Below, one piece after another: positions 35,001-44,509 of a DNA stretch of 64,000 nt. The position numbers and the translations under genes were made by a program. Positions within the stretch are counted from its first letter, which is position 1. Each line of letters opens with the position of its first letter. The notes beneath the pieces are model-generated. The model had not been told where the DNA came from and did not search any database. It worked only from the letters and a program-made list of their open reading frames with translations. Origin of the DNA: Aurelia coerulea (taxonomy: Eukaryota; Cnidaria; Scyphozoa; Semaeostomeae; Ulmaridae); NCBI GenBank assembly GCA_039566865.1, contig CM076951.1, forward strand, positions 12,285,484-12,349,483, read 5' to 3'.

Positions 35001-38000
35001 GCTTCTGGATCCAAGCAAAAGACTGCCAAAAGAAATCTGGCCAAATCTTTTCAAGAAGCAAGTAAGTTAGCCGAACAATGGCTGAAAATAAACATATTGG
35101 AGCAGGGGTGGTACCATAGGGATGAGCTTATATGCACCCCCATCAGAAGAATTCAGTCGCCTTTCATTGGAAATGTACTGTAGGGTTTTTGTCAGAGAAA
35201 ATTTTGCAAATGACATATGAAAACTGCATTTTACAGCCATTTTAGCCCCTGTTAGAAGCTCCGCCCCGTCAAGATGATTTCTGGCACAACCCCTGCTCTC
35301 ACATTGACTGACATAGCCCACAATCCTTCACATTTGATATCTCGTATCAGCATATGTACAGATGGCATATTGGCCATCTCACTAAATCAACCTAAAAAAT
35401 GCTCTGTAATGACAGGTAACACTTTTGCAGGTGGAGCTTCTGAGGAGACCGCAATTTGTACATGCCGTGAGGTATGCCTTTTTATCATATTCTAAATATA
35501 ATTTACACCCTAAATGGTACATTAAGCTTTTTAATTTGCCAAGGTCTATTTTGTGAACTTGAAGGTTTTCCTACTGAGGTTCTTCCATCTTCGCATTTAT
35601 GGTTGCAGCAGTTCAATTGGTTTTACAGTTTGCATCTGAGCAACTGCTGTAGAAGTACTGGCATCAAAGTGGTCAAATGTGACTTGCCTTTGATTCTATG
35701 TTTGAATTCAAACATCTTCTGAGAAAACTCCTAATTTTCAGGAATAATATTCTGACCTTGAAGACAACAAATTTTCAAAAAACACTTAATCAGGCATCCT
35801 CAAAGTTAAATTGAGACATGAAATGACAAGATCTCACTCACCTTTTGCTCAGTCCTTCTCACATAGAAATTTTTATGGTTTTTCAGATACGACCAACAGA
35901 AACAACAATCAAGTGCTGTGGAAAAGATGTAAGTTATTTTAGTAAATGAATTGCAAATAAACAAATATTCATAATTCAAATGCCATTCCTGAGTGATTTG
36001 AAGCATAAGGTTGCATGAACTTGACCCTTTGCGTGCTGAATTGTTTTGCGCAAGATTTCAAAATGGCACTTCAAAATTTCAAATCTGCTTGTCAGTGGGA
36101 AGCCTTTTATTTGAAAATATTATAAAGTCCATAAATATTGTTCAAAATTAACTGTAGTTTTCATTTCTTGCCTCTATATTACTGCTAAACATCTTACTTT
36201 ACCTTATTTAGCAAGAGAATGACTTTGGAGTGAGTTGCAATGTGTTTTACAGCGCCGCTCTGGCAGACGCTGCTTCTGATGCCCATTTTCCTTCCACTGC
36301 TGCTGCTTACTTAGGGAGTCCCTAATTCAAGATTCAAGATTCAAGATCCAAGATCCAAAGATCCGGAATTCAAGATCCAGAGTAAAACACCCTAATTCAA
36401 GATCCGGAATTCAAGATTCAAAATGAAACACCCTAATTCAAGATCCAGAATTCAAGATTCAAAATGAAACACCCTAATTCAAGATCCAGAATTCAAGATT
36501 CAAAATGAAACACCCTAATTCAAGATCCGGAATTCAAGATTCAAAATGAAACACCCTAATTCAAGATCCGGAATTCAAGATTCAAAATGAAACACCCTAA
36601 TTCAAGATCCAGAATTCAAGATTCAAAATGAAACACCCTAATTCAAGATCCAGAATTCAAGATTCAAAATGAAACACCCTAATTCAAGATCCAGAATTCA
36701 AGATTCAAAATGAAGCACCCTAATTCAAGATCCAGAATTCAAGATTCAAAATGAAAACACTCTAATTCAAGATCCAGAATTCAAGACGGTGTTCCAGTGA
36801 TTTTTTAAGTGAACTGCGCTAATCTAGGAAACTTAAGGCCCAATCTTTTTTAACGTTTAAAAACCATGCTAACTGGATTAAAAAAGCTAAGAAACCTTTG
36901 TAATTTATATTTCTGGAGCAGTACAGTAAATACAAATTTTTAACAGCATTTTAGGTACTTGTTTAAGAGAGCTTCTAAGAAATTTCAAAGCCCCTTCATG
37001 TAAGCAATGCTGGACACTGGCTTAGTATCTGATTTTGACATTCTCTCACAGTAATAGCAACTGAAAGTTGGGTGTACTTGGTGTGAACATTTTAACTCCA
37101 AATTGTGTTCATCAACAAGTTTTATCCAAGTTTTTCAGTGTTTCAATTTCTAAAACTTCTTACTTTGAATTTTGGCTTCCTTGGCTCTGATGAGTTGAGG
37201 GTCTCAGATCATGGAAATTTATTTGAATTTCTTTCAAGTGATTTCAGCTCTTAAATACATAGCAATATGATTTGCACTGTTCCAGATGTTGACCAATATC
37301 GAAAAGCGAGAAAGTTCCTTGTTTGGCCTAGGCACTATTTGCCTCTCAGAAATTCATGCCTAGGCCATACCAAAAACCTTATCGCAACTCACTATTTGTC
37401 ATTATCCAGATTAGTGGACATCATATTCCAATATATCTTTAAGAGCTGAAATCACGTCAAAGAATTTTTGAATAAACATCCATTGTATTCAACTCCACTC
37501 AGTAACTGCCGGATCCAAAATGATTTGTTTTCAAAATTGAAACATTTAAAACTTCTTCAATTCCGAACTAGGGTGTTTCCATTTTGAATCTTGAATTCTG
37601 GATCTTGAATTAGGGGGTTTCATTTTGAATCTTGAATTCTGGATCTTGAATTAAAGTGTTTCATTTTGAATCTTGAGTTCTGGATCTTGAATTAGGGTGT
37701 TTCATTTTGAATCTTGAATTCTGGATCTTGAATTAGGGTGTTTTCATTTTGAATCTTGAATTCTGGATCTTGAATTAGGGTGTTTCATTTTGAATCTTGA
37801 ATTCTGGATCTTGAATTAGGGTGTTTCATTTTGAATCTTGAATTCTGGATCTTGAATTAGGGTGTTTCACTTTGAATCTTGAATTCCGGATCTTGAATTA
37901 GGGTGTTTCATTTTGAATCTTGAATTCCGGATCTTGAATTAGGGTGTTTCATTTTGAATCTTGAATTCTGGATCTTAAATTAGGGTGTTTCATTTTGAAT

Positions 38001-38347
38001 CTTGAATTCCGGATCTTGAATTAGGGTGTTTCATTTTGAATCTTGAATTCTGGATCTTAAATTAGGGTGTTTCATTTTGAATCTTGAATTCCGGATCTTT
38101 GGATCTTGGATCTTGGATCTTGGATCTTGAATCTTGAATCTTGAATTAGGGACTCCCGCTTACTTAAGCCCATTTTTAAGATTTCTACTCATTAAGCCAA
38201 CTTCCAAAAACTTAATAGTTCCAATTTTTTACTACTGTCTGATTTCCAAAAAAAGTTCATTTTCAACTTCTCTCATCAATAGTGTCCTGGGAACAATGAG
38301 TATCACTTGATGTGTGTAAAGATTAAAGAAGTCCCAAAAGATGACTG
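32030..38347 (+). CDS. Nine-exon gene encoding a disordered N-terminus and a PHD finger (3' end not found)
   Basis: The exon chain, all joins in phase, is 32030-32080, 33127-33169, 34228-34314, 34544-34600, 35002-35061, 35431-35471, 35887-35928, 36212-36229 and 38283-38347. Donors are strong (GTGAGT, GTAAGT, GTAAGA). The start is ATG 32030 (MAGNHRDSQETMDQEQN). Exons 2-5 encode a Ser/Asn/Glu-rich, probably disordered segment (for example NQSNESQIDDDEVGENTTH). Exons 6-9 encode a PHD-type zinc finger: CTC, then IKCCGKD, CPGNNEYHLMCVKIKEVP, and a final Trp codon split across the last intron. The expected closing C-x2-C lies in a missing exon beyond 38347. PHD fingers read histone tails, so a nuclear chromatin role is inferred. 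Exon 8 is only 18 bases, and intron 8 carries the foldback element. The retrotransposon at 39175-44367 may sit in intron 9. It could be a domesticated or transposon-linked gene. Confidence 0.65.
32348..33050. repeat. Inverted-repeat element in intron 1 of the PHD gene
   Basis: The left end is GGGTGTCCCAAAAAACATG. Inner arms at about 32495-32530 (CACTGGTTGCTTCAAAACCA) and 32915-32990 (inverse, diverged) pair. The right terminus is not clear. Confidence 0.4.
33577..33879 (+). CDS. Possible alternative terminal exon (about 100 codons)
   Basis: The frame is open for 108 codons (33553-33879) and has a good protein-like composition (FRIPPKATGSLSFKAEGVWV, then VRYVPPGIHYDVTLVIEEQG), ending in TAA followed by an AATAAA signal. 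A CTCTTTAAAG acceptor at 33576 would join it in phase to exon 2 of the surrounding gene. It lies between exons 2 and 3. I do not recognise the family. It may be an alternative 3' exon, an internal part of a nested gene, or a remnant. Confidence 0.4.
   Translation, partial: DQFNTVYLINNKLSIECLLAVASDIPSRNFRIPPKATGSLSFKAEGVWVEMRATTRDGRALDIDRHTVRYVPPGIHYDVTLVIEEQGNTKILNAVKLTSK
36314..38157. mobile_element. Foldback (FB-like) transposon with tandem-repeat inverted arms
   Basis: It starts GGGAGTCCCTAATTCAAG and ends CTTGAATTAGGGACTCCC. A perfect 9-bp target duplication GCTTACTTA lies at 36305-36313 and 38158-38166. Each arm is an array of an about 41-base unit (AATTCAAGATCC.GAATTC, then AAGATTCAAAATGAAACACC): about 10 copies on the left (to 36787) and about 13 inverted copies on the right (from 37570). 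The 0.78-kb core is itself a nested palindrome (GATTTCAGCTCTTAAA at 37244 versus its inverse at 37438; GGCCTAGGCA and its inverse inside). No transposase ORF is present. Arms of tandem repeats plus a 9-bp duplication are the hallmarks of Drosophila Foldback elements and MuDR relatives. It sits 84 bases after exon 8 of the PHD gene. Confidence 0.85.
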
Positions 38348-38504
38348 GTGAGTGTTGCATTCAATGAGCCCACCCTTTTTCATTTCCCATGGAAGGTCAC
38401 AGTCAGCTCACAAATGGGCATCATCAAATCATAAAACAGTTAAGGGATCAGCAAGAACTGAGTTATTTTAAACCTTTTCTAACTTTGCCTTTAGTCATTA
38501 CCGA

Positions 38505-39163
38505 AATCCATGAAAATGCAAGGCTAAACTCGGCCTTGCACAAAGTATGATAAACTTGTACAGTGTTAGGGTAAACTGGGCCTTGTACAGGGTTTCCCAC
38601 CTGTTGCGGGGATTTGACCATGTGAACATTTTCCCAACCCTTGAAGAAAATTTGCATGGCTCTGAAATATTTCAAGTCCAGTCTAACAAAAGGTTTCCAC
38701 AAGGCTAAGATCAACCTAGTGCTAGCCTAGGTTAAACATACAGCATGATTGTGTTCATTGTGACCTGTCTCAGTGTTAGTCTACAGTAAAGCAGGGAGTG
38801 TTTAGAAGTGTAGTTGTATTCAATTCAATTTTCTTTATAGAATACAAAACCTAATACAACCTGTACAAAAATACAAGGCTAAACTTGGCCTTGTACAGGC
38901 CAAGTTTTAGCCTTGTAGAGGGGATTATGACCTTGTTATGACCTTGTACTAACCTTGGAAGAAAATTACAAGGCTATCAGTAAGATTCCAAGCTGCAACC
39001 AGTCTAACACAAGGTGTCCACAAGGCTTCTACAAGGCTAATTAGCATTTTTCAAGCCATTTACAAGGTTACAGCAAGGCTATTCCAGGCTATAACAAGGT
39101 TACAAGGCCATAACTACAAGGCTTGTACAAGGCTATTACATGGCCTTGTATTTTCATACAGGA
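38505..39163. mobile_element. ACAAGGCT-rich MITE(s)
   Basis: A MITE at about 38863-39163 has ends CTGTACAAAAATACAAGGC and GCCTTGTATTTTCATACAGG; a related partial copy is at 38505-38710. The interior holds more than a dozen (T)ACAAGGCT/AGCCTTGTA motifs in both orientations. It abuts the left end of the retrotransposon at 39175. Confidence 0.6.
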
Positions 39164-39174
39164 ATATACTTGTT

Positions 39175-39510
39175 GTGTTCATTGTGACTTGTCTCAATGA
39201 TAGTCTAAATGCAGGGAGTGTAGGGCAAATAAAGTTGAATACTCTTAGGGAGTAAGCCTACAAATTGAGCAGTCAGCAGTCACAAGATCATCAGGCATCA
39301 TGAGTCACAAGATCATCAGGCATCATGAGTCACATACCTGGTAAACTCATGACTTGCATGCTAAGCTTCCCACCAATCAGAATTGTGGGAACCTCCCCCT
39401 TTAGTGGGTAGTTAGCCTTATTTGGGTATATCTAGAACTGGTATATAAGGTCTGCTCACCATAGAAACAGCACTTTTTAGTCTCATGGCCTGCTAGCTGA
39501 GTTTTCTGAA
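39175..39510 (+). repeat. A1 split direct repeat with promoter
   Basis: It is repeated as A2 at 43817-44151. It contains a direct duplication of ATCATCAGGCATCATGAGTC and a TATA box (GGTATATAAGG, 39440-39450), placed about 75 bases before the gag start. The same box in A2 is at 44091-44100. Confidence 0.9.
39440..39450 (+). promoter_or_regulatory. TATA box of the retrotransposon
   Basis: GGTATATAAGG lies upstream of gag in A1 and is preserved in A2. It is a likely RNA polymerase II core promoter. Confidence 0.6.
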
Positions 39511-39525
39511 ATCTGATGATCAAAC

Positions 39526-41031
39526 ATGCTCTCAACAAGCCGTACTCCTGCAAGCACACCCGATTTTGCAACGACCAGCATCAGCCATGGCCATGAGATT
39601 CTCAAAGAGCCTCTTCATTCATCTTCAGCTCCAAAAGAGCCAATAACCAAACAAAAACGACTTCGCCGTTGTGCAGGGTGTCATGAACCCCATTCACTCC
39701 ATGTGTGGGGCCTTCCAGGTCCACATTGCCCTGGACATGACCAATCCACTGCCGATCTGCTCCTTGAAACAAGTCAGTTGCTCGCCCATTCTGCCGCTAA
39801 GTCCAAGACTGTATCACACACCGCTACTTCGCCGGATCTAACGTCGATGCAGTTGCCATCTCATGGTCAGCCTTCCAATACTCCAAAGGTTGTGTCGGAG
39901 CAAGTGCTTTTAGAGCAAAAGCTCCGAGAGCTTCAACTGGAAGAGAAGCGTCTCCACGTTTTATCGGCCCTTCGCGCCCAAATTGCTGAGAAGGAGGCTG
40001 CCATCAACAACTTGAGGGAGACTATTTCCTCCGCAACCTCAGCAGATGCTACCAATGCTACGCGCTCACAACAACAGCCACAACAGCAACAGCAACAGCC
40101 ACCAGCGCTGAATGCAACAGCAACAGCAACTGTTTTCCAAGAATTGGGCCTAGAAAAGGGAAATCCACCAACATCATCTTTCACAATGCAAGATCTTCGA
40201 CGCCAGCCATTACAAGAGCTCCTGTCTGTCCCCGCTCCAGTAGTTCCACATTCACAGCCACACATTGCTCCTGCAGCCAATCTTCTCTTGCCTGAAAATG
40301 CCACATCATTGGGAGACAGATTCATGGCCAGACCGGACGCCCATGCGGACATGTTCCTTTCACCAAGCTCTGTACCCCAAGGTGAGAAGATTTTACGAAT
40401 TGTGGACTTTTTGAATAACATTGTCCCTCAAGAGTCTGCAAAGACCTTATCTGATCTGGGGGGCTCTCGATTAATTATATCGTATGGTCAACAGCGGCCT
40501 AGGCTTGAGAGTGTGACCTTGTCCCAGTGGGTGGTAGCTAACACCCGCATTTTCCATAGCCTTCTTTTTTCCCACAAGCTCCCTACGGCTAGGGACGTCC
40601 GGGATTACCTTGCCTACACTGTCAAGGTAATGGAGCTTGCGGGAAAATACGAATGGCAGAGCGTTTTGAAGTTTGATGATGAATATCGTCAACTTCAGGC
40701 CTCCTACAGTTTTCCGTGGAGTTATGACTCCCCCCACTTGCATGAGGTCTCCCTTGTGCCTATGCCGCTGAAACAGAAGCCTACTTCTGTGGCCTCCCCT
40801 GGGGGTTTTTCTCACCAACCGGGTTCTTCTCAGCAACCTGGCAGCTCTCAGTATGCTACCCATTCTGCTGATGGTAAGCTTTTATGCCGCAATTTTAATT
40901 CTAAAGGTTGTTCATTCACCTCATGCAACTTCTCCCATCTCTGCAATCGCAAGTTTAAGGGTAAGGCCTGTGGGGGTTCCCACCCAGGGTCTCAGCATAG
41001 CCAACAGGGCCAGGGGGCTTCCCCTAAGTGA
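39526..41031 (+). CDS. Retrotransposon gag-like protein (501 aa)
   Basis: The first ORF of the element starts at ATG 39526 and ends at TGA 41029-41031. It has an N-terminal basic stretch (KQKRLRRC) followed by a Cys/His cluster (CAGCHEPH ... HCPGH, about residues 49-71). A charged coiled-coil segment follows (about residues 125-170, LEQKLRELQLEEKRL), then a glutamine-rich run encoded by CAG/CAA. The C-terminal Cys/His region (CRNFNSKGCSFTSCNFSH) resembles nucleic-acid-binding zinc fingers. It should package element RNA. The following pol frame is in the same phase, separated by this single UGA. Confidence 0.75.
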   Translation: MLSTSRTPASTPDFATTSISHGHEILKEPLHSSSAPKEPITKQKRLRRCAGCHEPHSLHVWGLPGPHCPGHDQSTADLLLETSQLLAHSAAKSKTVSHTATSPDLTSMQLPSHGQPSNTPKVVSEQVLLEQKLRELQLEEKRLHVLSALRAQIAEKEAAINNLRETISSATSADATNATRSQQQPQQQQQQPPALNATATATVFQELGLEKGNPPTSSFTMQDLRRQPLQELLSVPAPVVPHSQPHIAPAANLLLPENATSLGDRFMARPDAHADMFLSPSSVPQGEKILRIVDFLNNIVPQESAKTLSDLGGSRLIISYGQQRPRLESVTLSQWVVANTRIFHSLLFSHKLPTARDVRDYLAYTVKVMELAGKYEWQSVLKFDDEYRQLQASYSFPWSYDSPHLHEVSLVPMPLKQKPTSVASPGGFSHQPGSSQQPGSSQYATHSADGKLLCRNFNSKGCSFTSCNFSHLCNRKFKGKACGGSHPGSQHSQQGQGASPK

Positions 41032-41073
41032 CTCCCAGGGGGGCTTCCCTCCCCACTTAACAAAAGCAGATGG

Positions 41074-42675
41074 ATGTTAGAGTTGCAAGAGGATGAGGAC
41101 AAGGACTTCTTGTTAGACGGCATTCTCAATGGTTTTCAACTTATCCCAGCCGATTCATCCTTAGCCCCTGCAGAAATGGAAAATTACCGCTCTGCTACTG
41201 GAGCTTCTGCCAGAGCTAAGGTTGAAGCTACCCTTCGGGAGGAGCTTGAGGAGGGAAACTATGTTATTTCTCCCTCTAAGCCCACCATTGTCAGTGCTCT
41301 AGGGGCTGTGCCTAAAGCCCACAGTGATGAATTGAGGCTCATTCATGACTGCAGTATGCCTAAGGGTCAGGGGGTTAACTCATATGTCCCCACCCTGGAT
41401 AAGCTTCATTTTCAAACCATTGATGATGCCGTCAAACTGGTAACACCTAATTGCTACCTTGCTAAGATTGATTTACGCCATGCTTACCGCTCAGTGCCTA
41501 TTCATCCCGCTAATTATCCAGCTACTGGTCTCAAGTGGACCTTTGCAGGGGATGTGTCCCCTACCTTTTTCTACGATACACGCCTTTGTTTTGGGGGGAG
41601 GAAATCTCCTGGCATCTTCCATCGTCTGACACAAAGTGTGAGGCGCATGATGTGTCGCAAGGGTTTTGCGGAAATCATTGTTTATTTGGATGATTTCCTG
41701 GTTGTTTCGCCGACCCGGGAGGGCTGTGAACTTGCCTTCACTACCCTCCGTCAGTTGCTGCTGGACCTGGGTTTCCAAATTAGCCCTTCCAAGGTGGTCT
41801 CTCCCTGCCAGCAACTCACTTTCCTGGGCATTGTCTTTGACACACGGGCCATGGAGCTTTCCTTACCCCAAGACAAACTTGCCGAAACAAAGGAGCTTAT
41901 CAATTCTTTTGTTCATCGCAAACGTGCCTCTAAACGCCAGCTCCAGCAATTGGCTGGCAAGTTAAACTGGGCTTGTAGAGTAGTTCATGGAGGTCGTACA
42001 TTTCTCCGTCGTATTATTGATAGCATTAATCTACTTCAGTCTAGTGCCGCAAAATTTTTGTTTACATCGGAGTTCCGCAAGGATCTTTTCTGGTGGCAAA
42101 ACTTCTTATCTGTGTTCAATGGTAAGCGTTTATTGCACAACAATGTGCCGATAGCTGATGTTGAAACAGATGCTTGCAATGAAGCCGTTGGCTTCTATTT
42201 TCGGGGGGACTGGGCCTACTCGTTTCTCCCTGCAGATGCCCCTGCTATCGCCCCTCTACATATCAATTTCAAGGAGGCATTTGCTATCTTTCTTGCTGCT
42301 AAGAGGTGGGGTTCCCTGTGGGCTAATCATCATGTGATTATCCGTTGTGATAATCAAGCTGCTGTTGCCATGATCAATAAGGGCACTACTGCCAATCCCA
42401 CCGTCATGTCATGGCTCAGGCATCTGTTTTGGCTATCCGCTATCCATAATTTTCGTATATCTGCAGTTTATATACCAGGTGTTGACAATATTCGTGCTGA
42501 TAGTATTTCACGTATGCATTCGGGACCTTCCCTCCTTCAGTTTTACTCTTGCCTTCGTCAGGAGTTCTCCCCAGCTGCTATCCACAGCAAGCTCCTTGTA
42601 GACCATATGTCTCCTGCAACTGCTTCGTTTCTTATTTCTAGGTATGGCAGGACAAGTGTACAAGGAGCTTGCTGA
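41074..42675 (+). CDS. Retrotransposon reverse transcriptase-RNase H (533 aa)
   Basis: The RT palm motifs are visible: KIDLRHAYR with the first Asp (residue 133) and the catalytic YLDD (residues 204-207). RNase H follows, with VETDACNEAVG (D366), FKEAFA (E401), RCDNQAA (D426) and RADSISR (D476). All catalytic acids are present. The frame is open back to the gag UGA, with 14 sense codons between UGA and ATG 41074, so translation may start at this ATG or by UGA readthrough from gag. It overlaps the recombinase ORF by 32 bases. Absence of a protease and of a DDE integrase fits DIRS-like elements. Confidence 0.9.
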   Translation: MLELQEDEDKDFLLDGILNGFQLIPADSSLAPAEMENYRSATGASARAKVEATLREELEEGNYVISPSKPTIVSALGAVPKAHSDELRLIHDCSMPKGQGVNSYVPTLDKLHFQTIDDAVKLVTPNCYLAKIDLRHAYRSVPIHPANYPATGLKWTFAGDVSPTFFYDTRLCFGGRKSPGIFHRLTQSVRRMMCRKGFAEIIVYLDDFLVVSPTREGCELAFTTLRQLLLDLGFQISPSKVVSPCQQLTFLGIVFDTRAMELSLPQDKLAETKELINSFVHRKRASKRQLQQLAGKLNWACRVVHGGRTFLRRIIDSINLLQSSAAKFLFTSEFRKDLFWWQNFLSVFNGKRLLHNNVPIADVETDACNEAVGFYFRGDWAYSFLPADAPAIAPLHINFKEAFAIFLAAKRWGSLWANHHVIIRCDNQAAVAMINKGTTANPTVMSWLRHLFWLSAIHNFRISAVYIPGVDNIRADSISRMHSGPSLLQFYSCLRQEFSPAAIHSKLLVDHMSPATASFLISRYGRTSVQGAC

Positions 42676-43633
42676 GGAGGTGGTACTTTTTCGCAACCAG
42701 ACATTTGCCCTTAACACCAAGCGAACCTACAGTACTCATAGAGATTCCTACCTAAGGTTTTGTGCATACATGGGCATTCCCCCGGTTCCAGCTCAATCCT
42801 ACAACATCTGCCTATATGCAGCGTTTTTGGCAAGGTCGCTAAAATCCTCCAGCATCAAACAATATCTGAACATCATTGGCATTCTGCACAAAGAGTTTGG
42901 TATGGCTAACCCCCTCCGGGACAACTGGCATCTTGGTTCCCTTCTCACAGGTATCAAACGTGTTCATGGTTCTGCCCCCATACAGAAGCACCCCATAACC
43001 CTGGATATCCTTCGGGGTATTCATGCTCACCTGAACCTTACGTATAGCGTGGATGCCTCCTTCTGGGCTATTTGTCTGGTTGCATTCCTGGGTATGTTCC
43101 GCAAGTCCCATCTGGTGACAACAGGGAAGGGTAACTTTGACCCTGCCCTACAGTTTACTAAGTCAGATTTTCAATTCTTCCCTTGGGGGGTCATTATTCA
43201 TGTGAGGTGGAGCAAGACCATTCAATTCCGGGAAAGGGTTGTTTCCATTCCCCTCCCCCGGATCCCTGGTTCCATATTTTGCCCTGTTGCCGCCATCTCT
43301 CATGCCTTCTCCTTCACTTTAGGGGCCCCAAATATTTCCCAGGCCTTTCAATGGTTGGCCCCCTCCCTGCTACTTCGGGAATTCTCCTATGGCCTGTTTA
43401 TGTCTAAACTTCGGGCTTGCCTGAACCAGTGTGGCCTATCTGGGAAGGATTTTGGCTCCCATTCCTTCCGCCGGGGAGGGGCCTCCTTTGCCTTCTCCAT
43501 TGGTGTGCCTGTAGATTTGATCAAGGTTCTGGGCGATTGGAAGTCTAATGCAGTCCTGCTCTACCTCACCGTCCCCCTCAATATAAGGATTCACACTTCT
43601 ACCCTTATCTCACAACACATTCCCCTACTCTAA
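42644..43633 (+). CDS. Tyrosine recombinase of the retrotransposon (329 aa)
   Basis: This phage-integrase-like recombinase has its catalytic residues in order: Arg153 (LGMFRKSHLV), a Lys in the beta-hairpin region (about 191), His273-x2-Arg276 (SHSFRRGGAS), Trp299 at the His/Trp position (LGDWKS) and the nucleophile Tyr307 (LLYL). It should integrate circular cDNA without target duplication. The ATG at 42644 lies within the end of the RT ORF in the +1 frame; an upstream start is not needed. It ends 24 bases before B1. It is fully open, so this copy could be competent. Confidence 0.9.
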   Translation: MAGQVYKELAEEVVLFRNQTFALNTKRTYSTHRDSYLRFCAYMGIPPVPAQSYNICLYAAFLARSLKSSSIKQYLNIIGILHKEFGMANPLRDNWHLGSLLTGIKRVHGSAPIQKHPITLDILRGIHAHLNLTYSVDASFWAICLVAFLGMFRKSHLVTTGKGNFDPALQFTKSDFQFFPWGVIIHVRWSKTIQFRERVVSIPLPRIPGSIFCPVAAISHAFSFTLGAPNISQAFQWLAPSLLLREFSYGLFMSKLRACLNQCGLSGKDFGSHSFRRGGASFAFSIGVPVDLIKVLGDWKSNAVLLYLTVPLNIRIHTSTLISQHIPLL

Positions 43634-43656
43634 CTACACATTCTAGTTTGGATTTT

Positions 43657-43816
43657 GGGGACAATTACATAACAATTGTATGTAATTATTTGTAGTTCAG
43701 TTAATAGTATTAATTAGGTTTGTGGTATATTATCTGGTTATGTGTGTTTAATTGTGGTTCAAGAGAATTCAACTTTTGCCCAACACTGCCTCTTTACTAA
43801 GACTCCTCTGATTTAG
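43657..43816 (+). repeat. B1 split direct repeat
   Basis: 160 bases, repeated as B2 at 44208-44367. It starts GGGGACAATTACATAACAAT and ends CCTCTGATTTAG. Confidence 0.9.
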
Positions 43817-44151
43817 GTGTTCATTGTGACTTGTCTCAATGATAGTCTAAATGCAGGGAGTGTAGGGCAAATAAAGTTGAATACTCTTAGGGAGTAAGCC
43901 TACAAATTGAGCAGTCAGCAGTCACAAGATCATCAGGCATCATGAGTCACAAGATCATCAGGCATCATGAGTCACATACCTGGTAAACTCATGACTTGCA
44001 TGCTAAGCTTCCCACCAATCAGAATTGTGGGAACCTCCCCCTTTAGTGGGTAGTAGCCTTATTTGGGTATATCTAGAACTGGTATATAAGGTCTGCTCAC
44101 CATAGAAACAGCACTTTTTAGTCTCATGGCCTGCTAGCTGAGTTTTCTGAA
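43817..44151 (+). repeat. A2 split direct repeat
   Basis: 335 bases, a near-identical copy of A1, immediately after B1. The B1-A2 junction corresponds to the joined ends of a circular intermediate. Confidence 0.9.
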
Positions 44152-44207
44152 CCTCACCCTCCCACCACTTTCTGTAATAGTATTTCAGTAGCTCAACTTA
44201 ATCACTA

Positions 44208-44367
44208 GGGGACAATTACATAACAATTGTATGTAATTATTTGTAGTTCAGTTAATAGTATTAATTAGGTTTGTGGTATATTATCTGGTTATGTGTGTTT
44301 AATTGTGGTTCAAGAGAATTCAACTTTTGCCCAACACTGCCTCTTTACTAAGACTCCTCTGATTTAG
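44208..44367 (+). repeat. B2 split direct repeat (right end)
   Basis: 160 bases, a copy of B1. It forms the right end of the element. Confidence 0.9.
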
Positions 44368-44509
44368 TTAAATGAGAGATTATGTTGATGATGTAACTAA
44401 ATGGCAAACCTTTTCCAAAATCACTTGTACTGTATGTAGACAACCTGTATGTTTGGGTTATATGATTTATAAATCCTGAACTTATTGGATTGGAATTACT
44501 TAGTTACAT

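Larger units (their letters stand above)
39175..44367 (+). mobile_element. Tyrosine-recombinase retrotransposon with split direct repeats (PAT/Ngaro-type DIRS-like)
   Basis: The layout is A1 (39175-39510), gag, RT-RNase H, tyrosine recombinase, B1 (43657-43816), A2 (43817-44151), 56 unique bases, B2 (44208-44367). A1 and A2 differ by little more than one base (GTAGTTAGCC versus GTAGTAGCC), and B1 and B2 look identical by eye, so the copy is young. Split direct repeats are the diagnostic structure of PAT and Ngaro elements. These make a circular cDNA that is integrated by the tyrosine recombinase without a target duplication or an integrase/protease. No hydrolase ORF is seen, so PAT-like is the better match. 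All ORFs are open except for the UGA between gag and pol. Confidence 0.9.
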
